A model generated the notes under the pieces. It did no database searches. It had not been told where the DNA came from and worked only from the letters and a program-made list of their open reading frames with translations. Positions 24,440 to 43,883 of a DNA stretch of 64,000 bases are shown here, one piece after another. How positions within the stretch are numbered: position 1 is the first letter of the stretch; the number at the start of each line of letters is the position of its first letter. The position numbers and the translations under genes are program-made. Source of the stretch: Cololabis saira (taxonomy: Eukaryota > Chordata > Actinopteri > Beloniformes > Belonidae); the NCBI RefSeq assembly GCF_033807715.1, contig NC_084607.1, positions 12,418,441-12,482,440 of the forward strand. Reading direction: 5' to 3'.

Positions 24440-24798
24440 GTACAGAAAATAGCGTTATTCACTCCTCATCACTCTGTCCTCTCTCGGATTGCTCTGAATT
24501 CTTCCACACTAGGCTTGAACTATTAAATTCTCTTCGTAGATACCAGTTCCCAGGACTCACTAACAAACATTTCGACCTATAGTTTCGATGTAGTGAGCCA
24601 TCTAGCGTGCTGATGGCAGTAAAACTGCTGTAACGCTGCAAAAACTCTGAAATCCTCCGCCCTGGATCCGCTTTTTCTCCACGCTGGGATGACTATTTGA
24701 TTATTAGCTCGATAATTTCCTCGAAAGCAAACAATTACTGTGGACCGGCGGGGCTATCGGGGTAAAAGGTGACATTACGTCAGTCTATTGACCCGTAG
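24440..24798 (+). other. Probable 5' non-coding exon of slc27a1
   Basis: Sequence of mixed composition ends at 24798 in CCCGTAG before a strong donor GTAAGT. The next acceptor-like site is just before the slc27a1 start codon (ag at 25216-25217). The exon start is not defined; 24440 is a guess. Confidence 0.35.
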
Positions 24799-25025
24799 GT
24801 AAGTTGTGGACAAAGTTTAGTTTGTGGTGATTGCTTGTGTTATGACTACTGTTTTACGTGCATGCGTATTGCTATAACCACAGTAACTATTACACCAACA
24901 AAGTAATGTTGTTTTTTTGTTTTTTTCCTCTTTAAAGTTAACTATTTAAAAGTTGTTTATGTGTACCAGCCTGCACTTCAGTACTGCAGCCCCCCCAGCC
25001 CTGAATGGAAACCCATGCAGGCTTT

Positions 25026-25158
25026 AAGGCTGATTTATGGTTCTGCGTTAAATCGACGCAGAGCCTACGACGTAGAGCACGGCGTAGGCTACGCGGCGAC
25101 GCGCAACCCTACGCCGTAGGCTCTGCGTCGGTGTAACGCAGAACCATAAATCAGCCTT
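25026..25158. mobile_element. Palindromic MITE, copy A
   Basis: Near-complete inverted repeat: left AAGGCTGATTTATGGTTCTG, right its complement ending CAGCCTT, with a CpG-rich core (CTACGCCGTAGG). It lies in the 5' UTR intron of slc27a1, 60 bp before the start codon. Copies B-E of the same family are at 45899, 47743, 52530 and 59921. Confidence 0.8.
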
Positions 25159-25218
25159 GAGCTTTAAGCCTATTATTTTGTAAAAGCCCCATCTTTCTCC
25201 TTTCACTCCGTGACAAGA

Positions 25219-32448
<7,230 letters not shown>

Positions 32449-33443
32449 TGTGGAGTGTCCCAGTAGGGCAGTGAAAGTGCCTCAGTTAAAGAAGTGCTGT
32501 TGCGAGAGAATAAAGTATGCAAATGGCAACATCTGCATCGATCAGTGTCGGTGCACAGGTGTCTGCATTTCAACTTTTCAGGAAACTATTACGGGGACTA
32601 CTGACATAAACGGAGTACTGTTACAGATGTTTTAACACTGTGTTATTAACAGTCTAGGACTTGATCTGAGGGTATTTTTTTCCCTCTTTTCTTAATTTTT
32701 ATTAAAGAAATGCCTCATAAAACTTTTGAGCATCGCTGCTGCACATGAAGTGGGTATCTCCCACAATCAGTTTAAAGTAGGATACATGTTAAATTGGTGT
32801 TAGGACAGAAAGGGTAGGATTAAGACAAATATTGTTGTCATGATCCTGAAATGTACCCGTTTAGGAAATACTGTATGCTGCGAGGTTAATTCTGTGTAGG
32901 CTTTACTGCAGTTTAGAATGAGGCTGCAAGACCAGACTTCACAATGCAGTCTTGAGTAGTTTAAACTCTAACCATACACTCTATTAAGAATTTTAATGCA
33001 ATGGAAAACTAATCCCACTTGTCAGGTTTGAAGCTATAAACAATGCTGACACTGGTTTGCAAATAAACACTTTGTTACTGTTTGTGCCTTTTATGAAACT
33101 CCATTTCTGTCACGTGATTTTTATGAAGAGAAGCTCAAATGAATGTGGATATTACAGTAGTGATTCTGTGTCAGGCAAAGCTGTGACATTTTATGTAACA
33201 AATCTTATTAATGTAGTAATATATGCATATAGGTGTCAGGGATTGTGAATTGCAATCTTACAGTACACTTCTTTTGTTGTAAATTGAATTAAATATTTCA
33301 AAATGCTTTTGTTTTGTCATTTATTAAAACAATTCACAGGCACAATTTTGTTCACAGTATATGATAACTTTGGATATAGTCATCATTCATCAAAAAGCAA
33401 AAAAAAAAAGGAAAGAAAGCAGAAAATCTGTCCACAAGATGAA
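32449..33443. other. Tail-to-tail 3' region of slc27a1 and the TRIM gene
   Basis: Holds the presumed slc27a1 3' UTR (signals at 32701 and 33062) and, on the other strand, an AATAAA for the TRIM gene at 33320-33325. The two signals are about 250 bp apart. No other gene. Confidence 0.45.
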
Positions 33444-36400
33444 TTAACGGTCAGTTGACAAAGAAATCCTCGTTGGTAGGAGCTTCAGTGGATGTTCTTT
33501 ACAAGCAGTGCAAAAGTAGGGAAAGACTTCAGGTGCAACAATGTTTATGAAAGTGTAGAGGGGCGATCTCTCATCTGGGTCATAAAAGGTCACCTTGCCT
33601 CTGTCCATGTCTAAAACTACTCTGATCACTTCCGGCTTCTTAGTCATGTTGAGCGGCTCCCACGGCGCCGTGCAGGCTTTGTGCTCTCCATTACGAAACC
33701 TGACGGTCCAGAATCCCTCTGCCGGGGTCAGGACGTGCTTACCTTTCCTGCTGATGGACTTGCTGGCCACGCCGACCACCCAGTAGGTGTTGGCGTTCAC
33801 CTCCACCGCCCAGGTGTGGCGCCCACAGGAGTAGCCTTCCGCTGCGAGCAGCTCTGCACTGATGTCAAAGCGTTCTGGGTTGTCTGGCAGCTTGAAGATC
33901 TGAGTAGAGTTCTGTACGACTGTGAGATCCTTAGAGAGAATGAAGCAGCCTGCTGCCGTATTGGGATCCAGAATCACTGGAGCTTTTGGGGAAAATGAGG
34001 TTAAGGTTACTGATATGACAAGTAAAGAGTAAACTAGTAAATTCTATCTATTTATTGCTTGTGTAACTCACTGTAATTTATTGTTTTCTTCATCTTCTCC
34101 CACACGTTATATTTCAGGGACCCCAAGTGCATAGCCACATCAATCAGAGCACCAGATATTACTTTTGGCGCAGGATAACTTTGCCAGGTTCTGAAAACAA
34201 ATAATGCAAAAGTTAGTTCTTGAGAATTCAGTTAGCGACTATTATCTTCCAAGAAAAAACAATTAGATATTAAGTGTAGGAAAATAATGTACCTTGAAAT
34301 TGTTTCCTTGTAATTCTGAAAACACAATTAAAAAGAATAGTTTTCATATGTGCAAAAAAATATATTCATATCTACATTATAAAGTCCACATACAGTTGCA
34401 ACCAGATGTTTACACTGAGAATCAGAAAATAAAAACGAGTACCGGTAGCATTTCCTGAGCTTCTTTCGATAACTTCCTTGAATTTTGGCCAGTTTTTTAG
34501 TGCTACCCAAAAATGGTTTGATCTGATCATTCCTGTATCTTCACTTTGTTTTTCTTAAGCCACTCCAACTATTTCTCAAGGTATGCTTGAGATTATTGTC
34601 ATTTGGAGGGCCAGTCCATGTCCAAGTTTTAATTTTTCAGGTGATGTCTTAAGATCGGGCTCTAATACAGTGGGGCAAAAGATTATTTAGTCAGACACCA
34701 GTTGTGCAAGTTTTCCCACTTAAAAAGATAAAAGAGGCCTGTCATTTTTAATTACAGTTTTATCTCAACTATGAGAGACTAAATGAAAAAAAAAATTCCA
34801 GAAAAATCACATTGTCGGATTTTTAAAGAATGTATTTGCAAATTATAGTGGAAAATAAGTATTTGGTCAATAACAAAAGTTCATTTCAATACTTTGTTGT
34901 ATACCTTTTGTTGGCAATGACAGAGGTCAAACGTTTTCTGTAAGTCTTCACAAGGTTTTCACACACTGTTGCTGGTATTTTGGCCCGTTCCTCCATGCAG
35001 ATCTCCTCTAGAGCAGTGATGATTTCAATGCCCTTGCTGATGGAAGGAGGTTTTCACTCAAAATCCCACGATAAATGGCCACATTCATTCTCTCCCTTAC
35101 ACGGATCAGTCGTCCTGGTCCCTTTGCAGAAAAACATCCCCAAATCATGATGTTTCCACCCCCATGCTTCACGGTAGGTTTGGTGTTCTTTGGATGCAAC
35201 TCAGCTTTCTTTCTCCTCCAAACATGACAAGTTGTGTTTCTACCAAAAAGTTCTATTTTGGTTTCATCTGACCATATAACATTCTCCCAATCCTCTTCTG
35301 CATCATCCAAATGCTCTCTAGCAAACTTCAGACGGGCCTGGACATGTACTGGCTTCAGCAGGGGGGACGTCTGGCACTGCAGGATCCGAGTCCCTGGCAG
35401 CGTAGTGTGTTACTGATGGTACCTTTGTTACTTTGGTCCCAGCTCTCTGCAGGTCATTCACTAGTTCCCCCGTGTGGTTCTGGGATTTTTACTCATCGTT
35501 CTTGTGATCATTTTTACCCCATGGGGTGAGATCTAGTATGGAGCCCCAGATCGAGGGAGATTATCAGTGGTCTTGTATGTTTTCAATTTTCTAATAATTG
35601 CTCCCACAGTGGATTTCTTCACACCAATCTGCTTACCTATTGCAGATTCAGTCTCCCCAGCCTGGTGCCGGTCTACAATTTAGTTTCTCACGTCCTTTTA
35701 TACTGATAACCAGTTAAAACAGGTGCCATTAATACAGGTAACGAGTGGAGGACAGAGGAGCCTCTTAAAGGAGAAGTTACAGGTCTGTGAAAGCCAGAAA
35801 TCTTACTTCTTTGTAGGTGACCAAGTACTTATTTTACAGAGAAATTTACCAATTAATTCAGTAAAAATCCTACAATGTGATTTCCTGGATTCTTTCCCCC
35901 CATTCTGTCTCTCATAGTTGATGTGTACCTATGATGAAAATTACAGGCCTCTCTCATCTTTTTAAGTGGGAGAACTTGCACAATTGGTTTCTGACTAAAT
36001 ACTTTTTTGCCCCACTGTATATCCACATAATCCTATTTCCTCACAATAAAGACTATTTTGTGCAGTAGTAGTACCGGCCATCAAAATATAATTGCGTAGA
36101 ACCATCTGAGCTGTTTAACTTTAAGTATATTAACTTCAAAATTTGGAGAAAATAAGTAAATATATGTGTTAAAAAAGACCAAACTAGGAGTAACTCACTA
36201 GCAAAAAGGAAAAATGTCCTTCATTTTACTGTCAGAAGTTTACGTCTTTTTCCAAACTGCATGTAAATGTCTGGTTTCAACTGTAAAAATCAGGTTGTGC
36301 TATTTGAATTGTTTATTTACCTTAAGAAATTGGACATCTTGATTTCTCATATCCTGCTCCACTAATCTGATAGTGTTGGAAATAGATGATATTTCATTGT

Positions 36401-38861
36401 CCATATCTTCAACTCTTTGGTTAATCATCCGGTTCTTCTGATCTTCCTCAGCCTTTAGAGCAGACAGTCTAGCAGCTTCTTCCTCATTCAGGAACCGGTG
36501 AAGGGCTTCAAATTCTTCTTTAATCTGTGTTTCCGTGTGTTCGGTTTGCTTCTGCAAAAAGACATGACTGATGGGTAATCACTGTCACCTCTTCTTGTCT
36601 CACAGGGTCAAGGTAAAATTGAGCACTGATGGAACTGACACTACCTTGATGTGTTCTGCCATTTCCTCACAAACCACTTTTGCTGTTTTGTACAGGTGTA
36701 GCTTCTCTTTCAAGGGCACGAGTGCGTTCTTCAGCTCCTCCTAAGGAGTCGGTGATGGGGGGGGGTGGGGGGAGGAAGGGTGGGGGGGTTAAAACACATA
36801 AAAGCAAGATCAGTCGGACATGTGGCCAGGCTGTCAGCACGGTGTGGTGCTTTCAGCTGCCACATACTCATCCATGGCTCCACTCCATCTAAGTGCATAG
36901 CTCAGGGCTATTCAATTGGCGGCCCGCGGGCCACATGCGGCCCGCCAGGAGCTTTCATGTGGCCCCTGGTCATATTTCAACAAAAGGGGTGTTTGTTGAA
37001 AAAAAATAAAAATAAAAAATGTTAATAACAGCTAACAGATACAGGCAGACACACAGGCAGACAGACATGCCAGGAATGCGTTCACACAAGGTGCGATTTT
37101 TATTTGTAATGTGTGCAGAGAATGCATATCGCATTTAAGTTTAAGATGCTTGGTAGCCTTTTTTTAGTTGGTTAACGATGCATAGTGTTTGTACATGTTA
37201 ATCTCTGTTGGAGATGTTTTTTACTTCGGATTTTTTGCCAGTGTTGCACAGTGTTAATGTTTGTCACATTATTATTAACCTCCGTTGTACAGAGGACTTG
37301 TTGACATCATTAGGTTTCTAGGATTGGCCTGAAATTTTTTTCATTTGAATAAGTGAGGACTTTGCATTTCAGATGGAACTTCTAAGCCTCCTATAATTTC
37401 ATGTGATTGTTTTGTTTTGCTGATATAATGCACAGATGTGTCATTAATAAAGGAGCTTATGGTTAATATTTTGGTTGCTTATTTATAACATCAAACTGGC
37501 TACTATGGACTAAAATGCTTGTGCTCAATGCTTAATATAATATTCAAATAAGGAAATCTTGGTGGAAAGTGGTGCTTTGTCATTATGGCGTGTTTTATTA
37601 AAAGTAGGTCAATATCAATTTCATTAAGTTTGCTCAATGCATGGTTTCAAAATGAACTTTCATTCAAAATAATATTTCTTTATCTGAATATTATATTTAA
37701 CATTCACAATTACTTAATCTGGAGACAATTAATACATAATTCATATGTAAACTAGATATATTCAAATGTATAATACAAATGTATTATATTTACATAAGTC
37801 TTCGTCTTTGAGTGCAAAATACATTTTGAAAACCCCCACATTTTCAAATTGTGCGGCCCTCTCCATACAGTCCTTTTGCAGATGTGGCCCCCGGCCGAAT
37901 CTATTTGAATACCCCTGGCATAGCTGCACTATATTTTAGCATCAAAGGGACATGACTAATCATTTACCCTTTCAGCATGAATACAAATGACAATGCTCAT
38001 CGGTCCAGGGATGGACATAATATCTTTGATTTATTTCATAGTCATGCTCACTGTTTCCGGGTTTCCACTGAAGGGAGGCAGGGCAGGTTTAGAATAAATC
38101 TAGCTTCACAGACCGCTTATGGGAGTCAGGTTTCAGTCTTTTGAGGACCCCGGTAGCAACAGGAAACCAAATATGCTCATCTATTATTAGAATTTGAATT
38201 AACTCTGCCTAAAAAGAAACCATCAGACACACTGTATCAGCGTATTGGGCTCACAGAGGCATCAAAGTGATAAAAATAAACCACTAAAAATGGTCTAAAA
38301 ATATGCATTTCAAAATGACATAATGAAAGAAAACTAATGTCGATATGTAATGTGCACATGCAGTTATTTGAACAACCATTCTGTCATTTGTCCCTGGTGG
38401 TGCAATCATTTGCAGAAATAAAAGGGGGAAAACAAATTGCATCCCTGTGACATGAACGTGCCTACCTTACAGTCCTGAGCCCCTTCCCCTATAGGATAGA
38501 GCTTGTGTCCTTTGTGCACAGCTGCCTTGCCGCACACACCACAGATTGGCTCCAAGTCCTCCAAACAGAAGATGGTGAGCTTCTCTCCATGCTCTCTGCA
38601 AGCCTCCGGGTCATTCTCGCCTCTGTCTTCTCTGAAGGATTTACAGGCCTTCTCCAGCGCTTTGCTCACCACTATCTGATCCATGGAGGAACGGCGGCAG
38701 CACAGAGGACAGTGGTGCGAATCCCCCTGTGTATCCCAGCTGTCTTTTAGACAGGCTTTACAAAATACGTGTTTACAGGTGAGGATCACTGGTTGACTAA
38801 GAATATGTCCACAAACCGGGCAGGAAAGGTCATCTTCAGAATGAGTTCGTCTGCTGGCCAT
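33444..38861 (-). CDS. TRIM35-like RING/B-box/B30.2 E3 ubiquitin ligase
   Basis: Six coding exons on the minus strand: 38466-38861, 36645-36740, 36321-36551, 34293-34315, 34072-34190, 33444-33982; 1404 nt, 467 aa. Exon 1 holds a C3HC4 RING (CPVCGHIL...[10 protein letters not shown]...CPLC, about residues 14-55) and a B-box2 ([15 protein letters not shown]). Exons 2-3 form the coiled coil. The 23-nt fourth exon is a hallmark of this TRIM class. Exon 5 has [18 protein letters not shown]. Exon 6 is a PRY-SPRY (B30.2) domain of about 175 aa ([24 protein letters not shown]). Members are cytosolic E3 ligases, many in innate immunity. The nearest names are TRIM35-like or zinc-binding protein A33-like; the exact orthologue is unclear in a family with large fish expansions. 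No break seen. Introns 1 and 3 carry transposons. Confidence 0.88.
34393..36283. mobile_element. Outer Tc1/mariner-like relic, split by a second Tc1
   Basis: Inverted ends CAGTTGCAACCAGATGTTTAC at the left and GTAAATGTCTGGTTTCAACTG at the right (complement with three changes) are flanked by TA (34391-34392, 36284-36285). About 540 bp of this element remains, interrupted by the inner copy at 34668-36017. No functional transposase remains. Confidence 0.7.
34668..36017 (-). mobile_element. Inner Tc1-like element with decayed transposase
   Basis: 1350 bp from CAGTGGGGC (34668) to GCCCCACTG (36017), flanked by TA on both sides. The minus strand carries transposase pieces such as [19 protein letters not shown] and [19 protein letters not shown] (35008-35310). 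WSDET contains the second catalytic Asp. The rest is broken by frameshifts. It is in intron 3 of the TRIM gene, sense to it, and inserted inside the older Tc1 relic. Confidence 0.85.
36903..37917. mobile_element. Non-autonomous hAT element in TRIM intron 1
   Basis: Ends CAGGGCTATTCAATTGGCGG and the inverted counterpart ATTTGAATACCCCTG; exact 8-bp duplication GCATAGCT at 36895-36902 and 37918-37925. The ends are rich in GGCCCGCGGGCC-type words, the middle is AT-rich and non-coding. Confidence 0.85.
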
Positions 38862-39794
38862 TCTTTGTCACGGCAACTTTGTTAGTAAGAAAAAAAAGGA
38901 GCTCCAAAGTCCCACCCACGTCTCTGGTAGCCTACTTGAAAAATTAAGTGTCAATACTTTGGCTCCCAAAGACTTATCCCCTGTAACACAGTATTGCGTT
39001 GAGCATTCACGTTGCACGTTCTCAAATAAACACCACTCAGAATAAAATCAATCTCAGTTTACATTCAGGAGATCGTATGTCTACAGATCCTTCTGCATTA
39101 TATAAACCTGGGGATGACAGAAAAAAGCTAGATGAGGGTGGGATATTAGCGTCATGGTCTGATGACTTCTGGTTATTTGAGAAGTTTATGATAAAAAAAA
39201 AAACCAGCCACATTGTAATGATAGAAGAGAAAGAGTCCAAAATAACACCAAGGCCGACGGTATAAATAGAAAGAACTGCTGACCTCTGGAACATTTTTTT
39301 CACTGGGTGGTTTTTTTTTCTGTAAATTGACTCCAACTATAAACTTGTGCACAGTTACTAAAATTATATGCCAAATTTTGCCTTAAATGTTCTGACACTT
39401 AAACGGTCACCTCGAGGGTTCATCAAGAGGAACTTGATTATTTCAACTTTAAAAGGAAGCACATCTTACTTGTTCTTTAATCCAATATTTTGTACAAATG
39501 AGTTTATTGGAATGAAAGCTGCACCAAAAACAGATAGATGTTCCACATCACTGAAATTATGGATGTCAAATAAGAGTAATAACCTATACCCTGTGTAATA
39601 TGGTGACTTCCAACTTCACATCATTTGCTCCAACTAAAACCAATCCAATTGAGTGAACTGAGATATTATCCCTGATCATTTTTTTTCAGAAGCAAAAGAG
39701 AATATGAGATGATTTGGTGTTCATGTGACTTGAATCAATTCCCTATTTTTATTTCCATTAGTAGTGTTTAATGCCCATAAATGGCAGACTGAGG

Positions 39795-39843
<49 letters not shown>

Positions 39844-41165
39844 TATCATGGACATTTTGAAAGATTCGTATGAAGTGCTTTGTTTTCTTTGCCAGTATGT
39901 CAGCTGATGATGTCATGTGGAGCATCAGCATGTGACCCTCACAGCCATATATAGAAACTCACAGCCAGCAGTTTCAAACCTGCATTCATCACAGTCACCT
40001 GTCCTGGATTCCACCCTCTGACACAGAGGGAAAACTGGGCGGACAGGCAGTAGAGTTCAGAATACCTTCATGCAGCCATGTCTTGGTGAAACATAATACT
40101 TTATATTTAATATGGCAAATATTAATTAAAAGAAAAGATGTTCAGAGGAAATAAGAAGAACCATAAGTTTAACCATTCTGAAGAGAACGTGCTGAATTTG
40201 TTTTATTTTGCTTCCCTTAGTGTTCTTGAATGCCTCCCCTGTGGGGTACACTTTGTGGTTTTATGTAAAATAACAGAACACTCTGGCTCCAGGACAGCTT
40301 CACGTTGTAAAAAAATATTCTCTAACTTTGGCCTTTACATGACTTGGTCGGACATCTGATACTTTTAAAAACATGGAACTCACATTTTTGCACCAAAGTT
40401 ACAGCTAATTAACTTTTGTTATTTCTCTTTTGTTTATGTGTAAAAAAAATATTGAAACAAGGCTAAGAGGAACTGGAAATATCTCATGAGATTAATCCAA
40501 AATTTAACTTCAGACACAAAAAGTAAGATTAAACTGTCAGAGGTCTAGACAAATGTCCAAATAATTTTATGGAACATGTATAAAGAAACTAAGGTGGGGT
40601 ATAATAATGCAACATATCAGTTGTGCAGTGACTTCAATTGAAAATGTGGGAATGTAAAAAAACATGTAAAACCAACTGAAACCAACCCAAGGAAAAAGGT
40701 TTCTAAATCCCACACCTCAGGTGCAGCAGAATTCACCAAAACTCTTCCCAGGATTAAAAAAAGAAGCCAGGAAACCAAGATGATGGGTAATCACAAGATG
40801 TATGACCATTATAATCAGCCATATGCATTTCTCTCATATGATGGCTGAAAATCTAATGATTTTTACACTGAAAATTTTGATTTCAAAAATATATTTCTGT
40901 GATTCCACACAGTCCATCACCAATGCTTTAAATCAGATGATTTTAATGATGTCCAATTTATCAGTCTTACAGCAATGGAAATTTAATTTATTGAAGTTAG
41001 TTTCAATTAAAAAATACTTTATCCCAGAAGGTAAATTAGTTGTTGCAGTAGTCATTAAGTCACTTTAAAGAAGGCCATTGCTGTGGTTCGTTACCTTGTT
41101 TTATAGATTAATAATAACTCTTTAATGTTTACACACTCAAAGAATGTTTTAATCACATGGTCTAC
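38862..41165. other. Intergenic, TRIM gene to vac14
   Basis: No supported gene. It holds a GA microsatellite (39798-39841) and, at 39946-39954, a TATA-like CATATATAG preceded by TGATGATGTCATG. This could be a core promoter, but no coding exon follows. The rest is AT-rich unique-looking sequence. Confidence 0.4.
39798..39841. repeat. (GA)n microsatellite
   Basis: About 22 GA units without interruption. Confidence 0.95.
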
Positions 41166-41171
41166 TTTATT
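41166..41171 (-). terminator. Polyadenylation signal for vac14
   Basis: AATAAA on the minus strand, 620 bp past the stop codon, with no closer canonical signal seen. Confidence 0.4.
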
Positions 41172-41790
41172 GAATTTCACACAGAAGTGAAAAAAGTGCA
41201 AAACAACAGACAACACAAAAAAATGCAAGATTTGTATAAACAAAAAAAAAACTGTTGAATATATATGTAAGAAATTAATTATACTAAACTGAAGTCCTAC
41301 ATTATGCAAGGTAAACCTTTTGGTCTCTGACAACATTAAAACATTTATACAGAATGTATGCGCTTTGTTAACGCAGATTAAAATCTGTCAAAACTGAATA
41401 AGGCAAAACTGAACACAAGCTTAAAAGATGTACAATTCAACATTAGACAGCGGGTCCCGTATATATTAAAATGAGCGGAGAATGTGTGATTAAACCATTT
41501 CATCTCCATTCTTCATACTAAATGTACACAGAAGAGAATAGATATTAATTTGCTTTTCTACAGAGTGATGGTTGTTATTAGTATTATTATTACATGTTTC
41601 TAAAGTTGCACATCACAAAGAAGAGAAGCTCCAAAACATGACTGGTGACATAATTATTCATACATAATTAACACTTTTTGGCATCAAAAACATTTAGTAA
41701 CACAGGACAGTTTAAGTATTATTGTCACCATTTTTACTCCACTATCCTTTCACTATCCTCAAAAGCAGAGGTCACTATAGCACAATAACT

Positions 41791-43827
41791 TCACATCATC
41801 TTCCTGTCAGAGTGATCGGACACACGTCCAGATCGCTGGTGTCTGACCTCCAGGTGTTTGCTCTGCACGTGGTCAAAGTGCTGCAGCAGCTCGTTGTAAT
41901 CCACCTTTGCATGGGAGGCACGTTTGCCGCCCACTTGCTGTTTAGAGTCCATATACTTGGATTCATCCACAGTCCTCATGAGCTCCGGGTTGGGGACGCA
42001 CTTCAGGCGGTGGGAGAGCAGCTGGAAGGCCTGGCTCTGCGGCAGCAGCATCAGCAGGCCGTACAGAGCCTTAATCAAGTACGGGTTGTTCTCCACGTCC
42101 AGGAGCTGCAGACGCAGGTAGGTGAAAATGGGGCTTTCGATGAGTTGCACCAGCTTGTCGACCTCCATCAGGAAATCTACCGTCACCTCCAGATTTCCAA
42201 ACTTCTGGATCAGGTCATAGGCGTGCCTGTAGTTCTGCGTGAGGAAACAGAGGGACACGGTGGCCACTGGGTTGTGGCACCAGGAACGATACAAGCAGCA
42301 AAACAAAGCACAACTTTCCTGGGTATGCAGGTCTTTTAGCTGGTTGCGCAACTCAAAGAGCTCAGCAGAGGTGAGGAGGATGGTGTTGAGCGTTTGAACC
42401 ATGGTGGAGGCAAACTTAAGGTCCTCCTCTTTCAGCAGAATGTCAGCCATAGAATGAAAAATGTTCTCTGCATGAAGCAACAGACACAGCTGTCTGATGA
42501 TAAAGCCTCCTCTGTTGTCCAGAAGCTTTCTCTCCAGGCTGAAACGCTTCAGCAAATTAATCATGAACTTGTAAAAATAGGAGTTCATACTGGGAGTGGT
42601 GGGGGAGGAGTCCACGCCTTTGGGGCCCGTGATGGGTTGCTGTCCCGCCTTCGGCACCTTGAGCACCAGTTTGTTGTCGGTGCTGTCGCAGGAGGAGGCC
42701 GGGTCCGTCTGGCCGGCAGGAGAGGAAGCTATTTCAGCCAACACCTCCAGATCTTTCAGTATCACCTCATCGGACTCGTCGGACAGTGTTTTAAGCAGAA
42801 TGGGGAAAAGGCTGTCTGTGTGACGGAACATTTTGCGTGGAGTCTTGATGTACAGGTGATAGAGCCATTTGAGTACAGCTATGCGGGTCATCATACCAGT
42901 GGACGAGTCGTGGAGGTGGCGGTCCAACACTTGGACAATACCATCCAGGTCCAGATTCACCTGAAGCCTTTCTCCACTTGCTGGAGTGAAGAAACTGATA
43001 TTACTGAAACCAACAGACTCTTGCGATGCATTCAGCACATCACTGCTGTCTCCGTCCACTTTGCTCTGGCCCTCTCCCATGGAGGGGGACCCCGTGCTTC
43101 CACTTTTTTCCTCCTCATTATCCTCATCGTCCTCAGGAGTCACCAGTTTCATCAGACTGTGATTGCAGGCACTAGCTGCTTCTTTGGTATTCTTTTTTCT
43201 GTCGTCATAGGAAAGGCAAGGGAGCACCGCCGTCAGTATCCCAGAAGAATAAGGGAGAACCACCCTGCCCGCAAGCTGGATGAACTCCCTCATCCACGTC
43301 ATAGACGTCAGCTGGATCAGATCATTTGTAAGTTTGGTTTCATCTGCAACCTGGCAGTGGATTACCAAGATGTTGGCCATTTCAGCAAATTTCACTTTGG
43401 AAGGCGTTTTCTTAATCTCCTTCAGAAACTCTCCCAACACCACCTCGCAGGTCCTGCGGATCTCCTTGCTGTTGTCGCCGAGGATTTGGAAAAGTCCATC
43501 CAGGATCTCCGGGAGATAGTCCAACAAGTTAATGTCCGGCACAGACTCCAGCACGTGGATCCAGGAGATGATAAACTGTCTGGCATATTGATTATTAGAG
43601 TAGATTCTCTCCCTCAGCAGAGGCACGAACGCCACTAAATCAAACGTGTTGCTTTCTGTGACAATGTCCTTCAGCAGTCTGTCCAGGAGTTCTGATCCGC
43701 TCTTCACATTGGGGTCTGGGTCTGCGGCCAGCTTGCTGAGACCGTCGAACAGCAGGTTGAAGTGGGGCAGCACGGCTCCTCTGGCCACCTTGAATGAATG
43801 AATGAAAAACTTTATTTCGAACATGCT

Positions 43828-43883
<56 letters not shown>

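Noticed and set aside
41722..42339. 205-codon open frame on the + strand
   Set aside because: Also antisense to vac14 coding sequence; no independent support.
42394..43638. 414-codon open frame on the + strand
   Set aside because: It is antisense to vac14 exon 2, has no domain and follows from the codon bias of the real gene.
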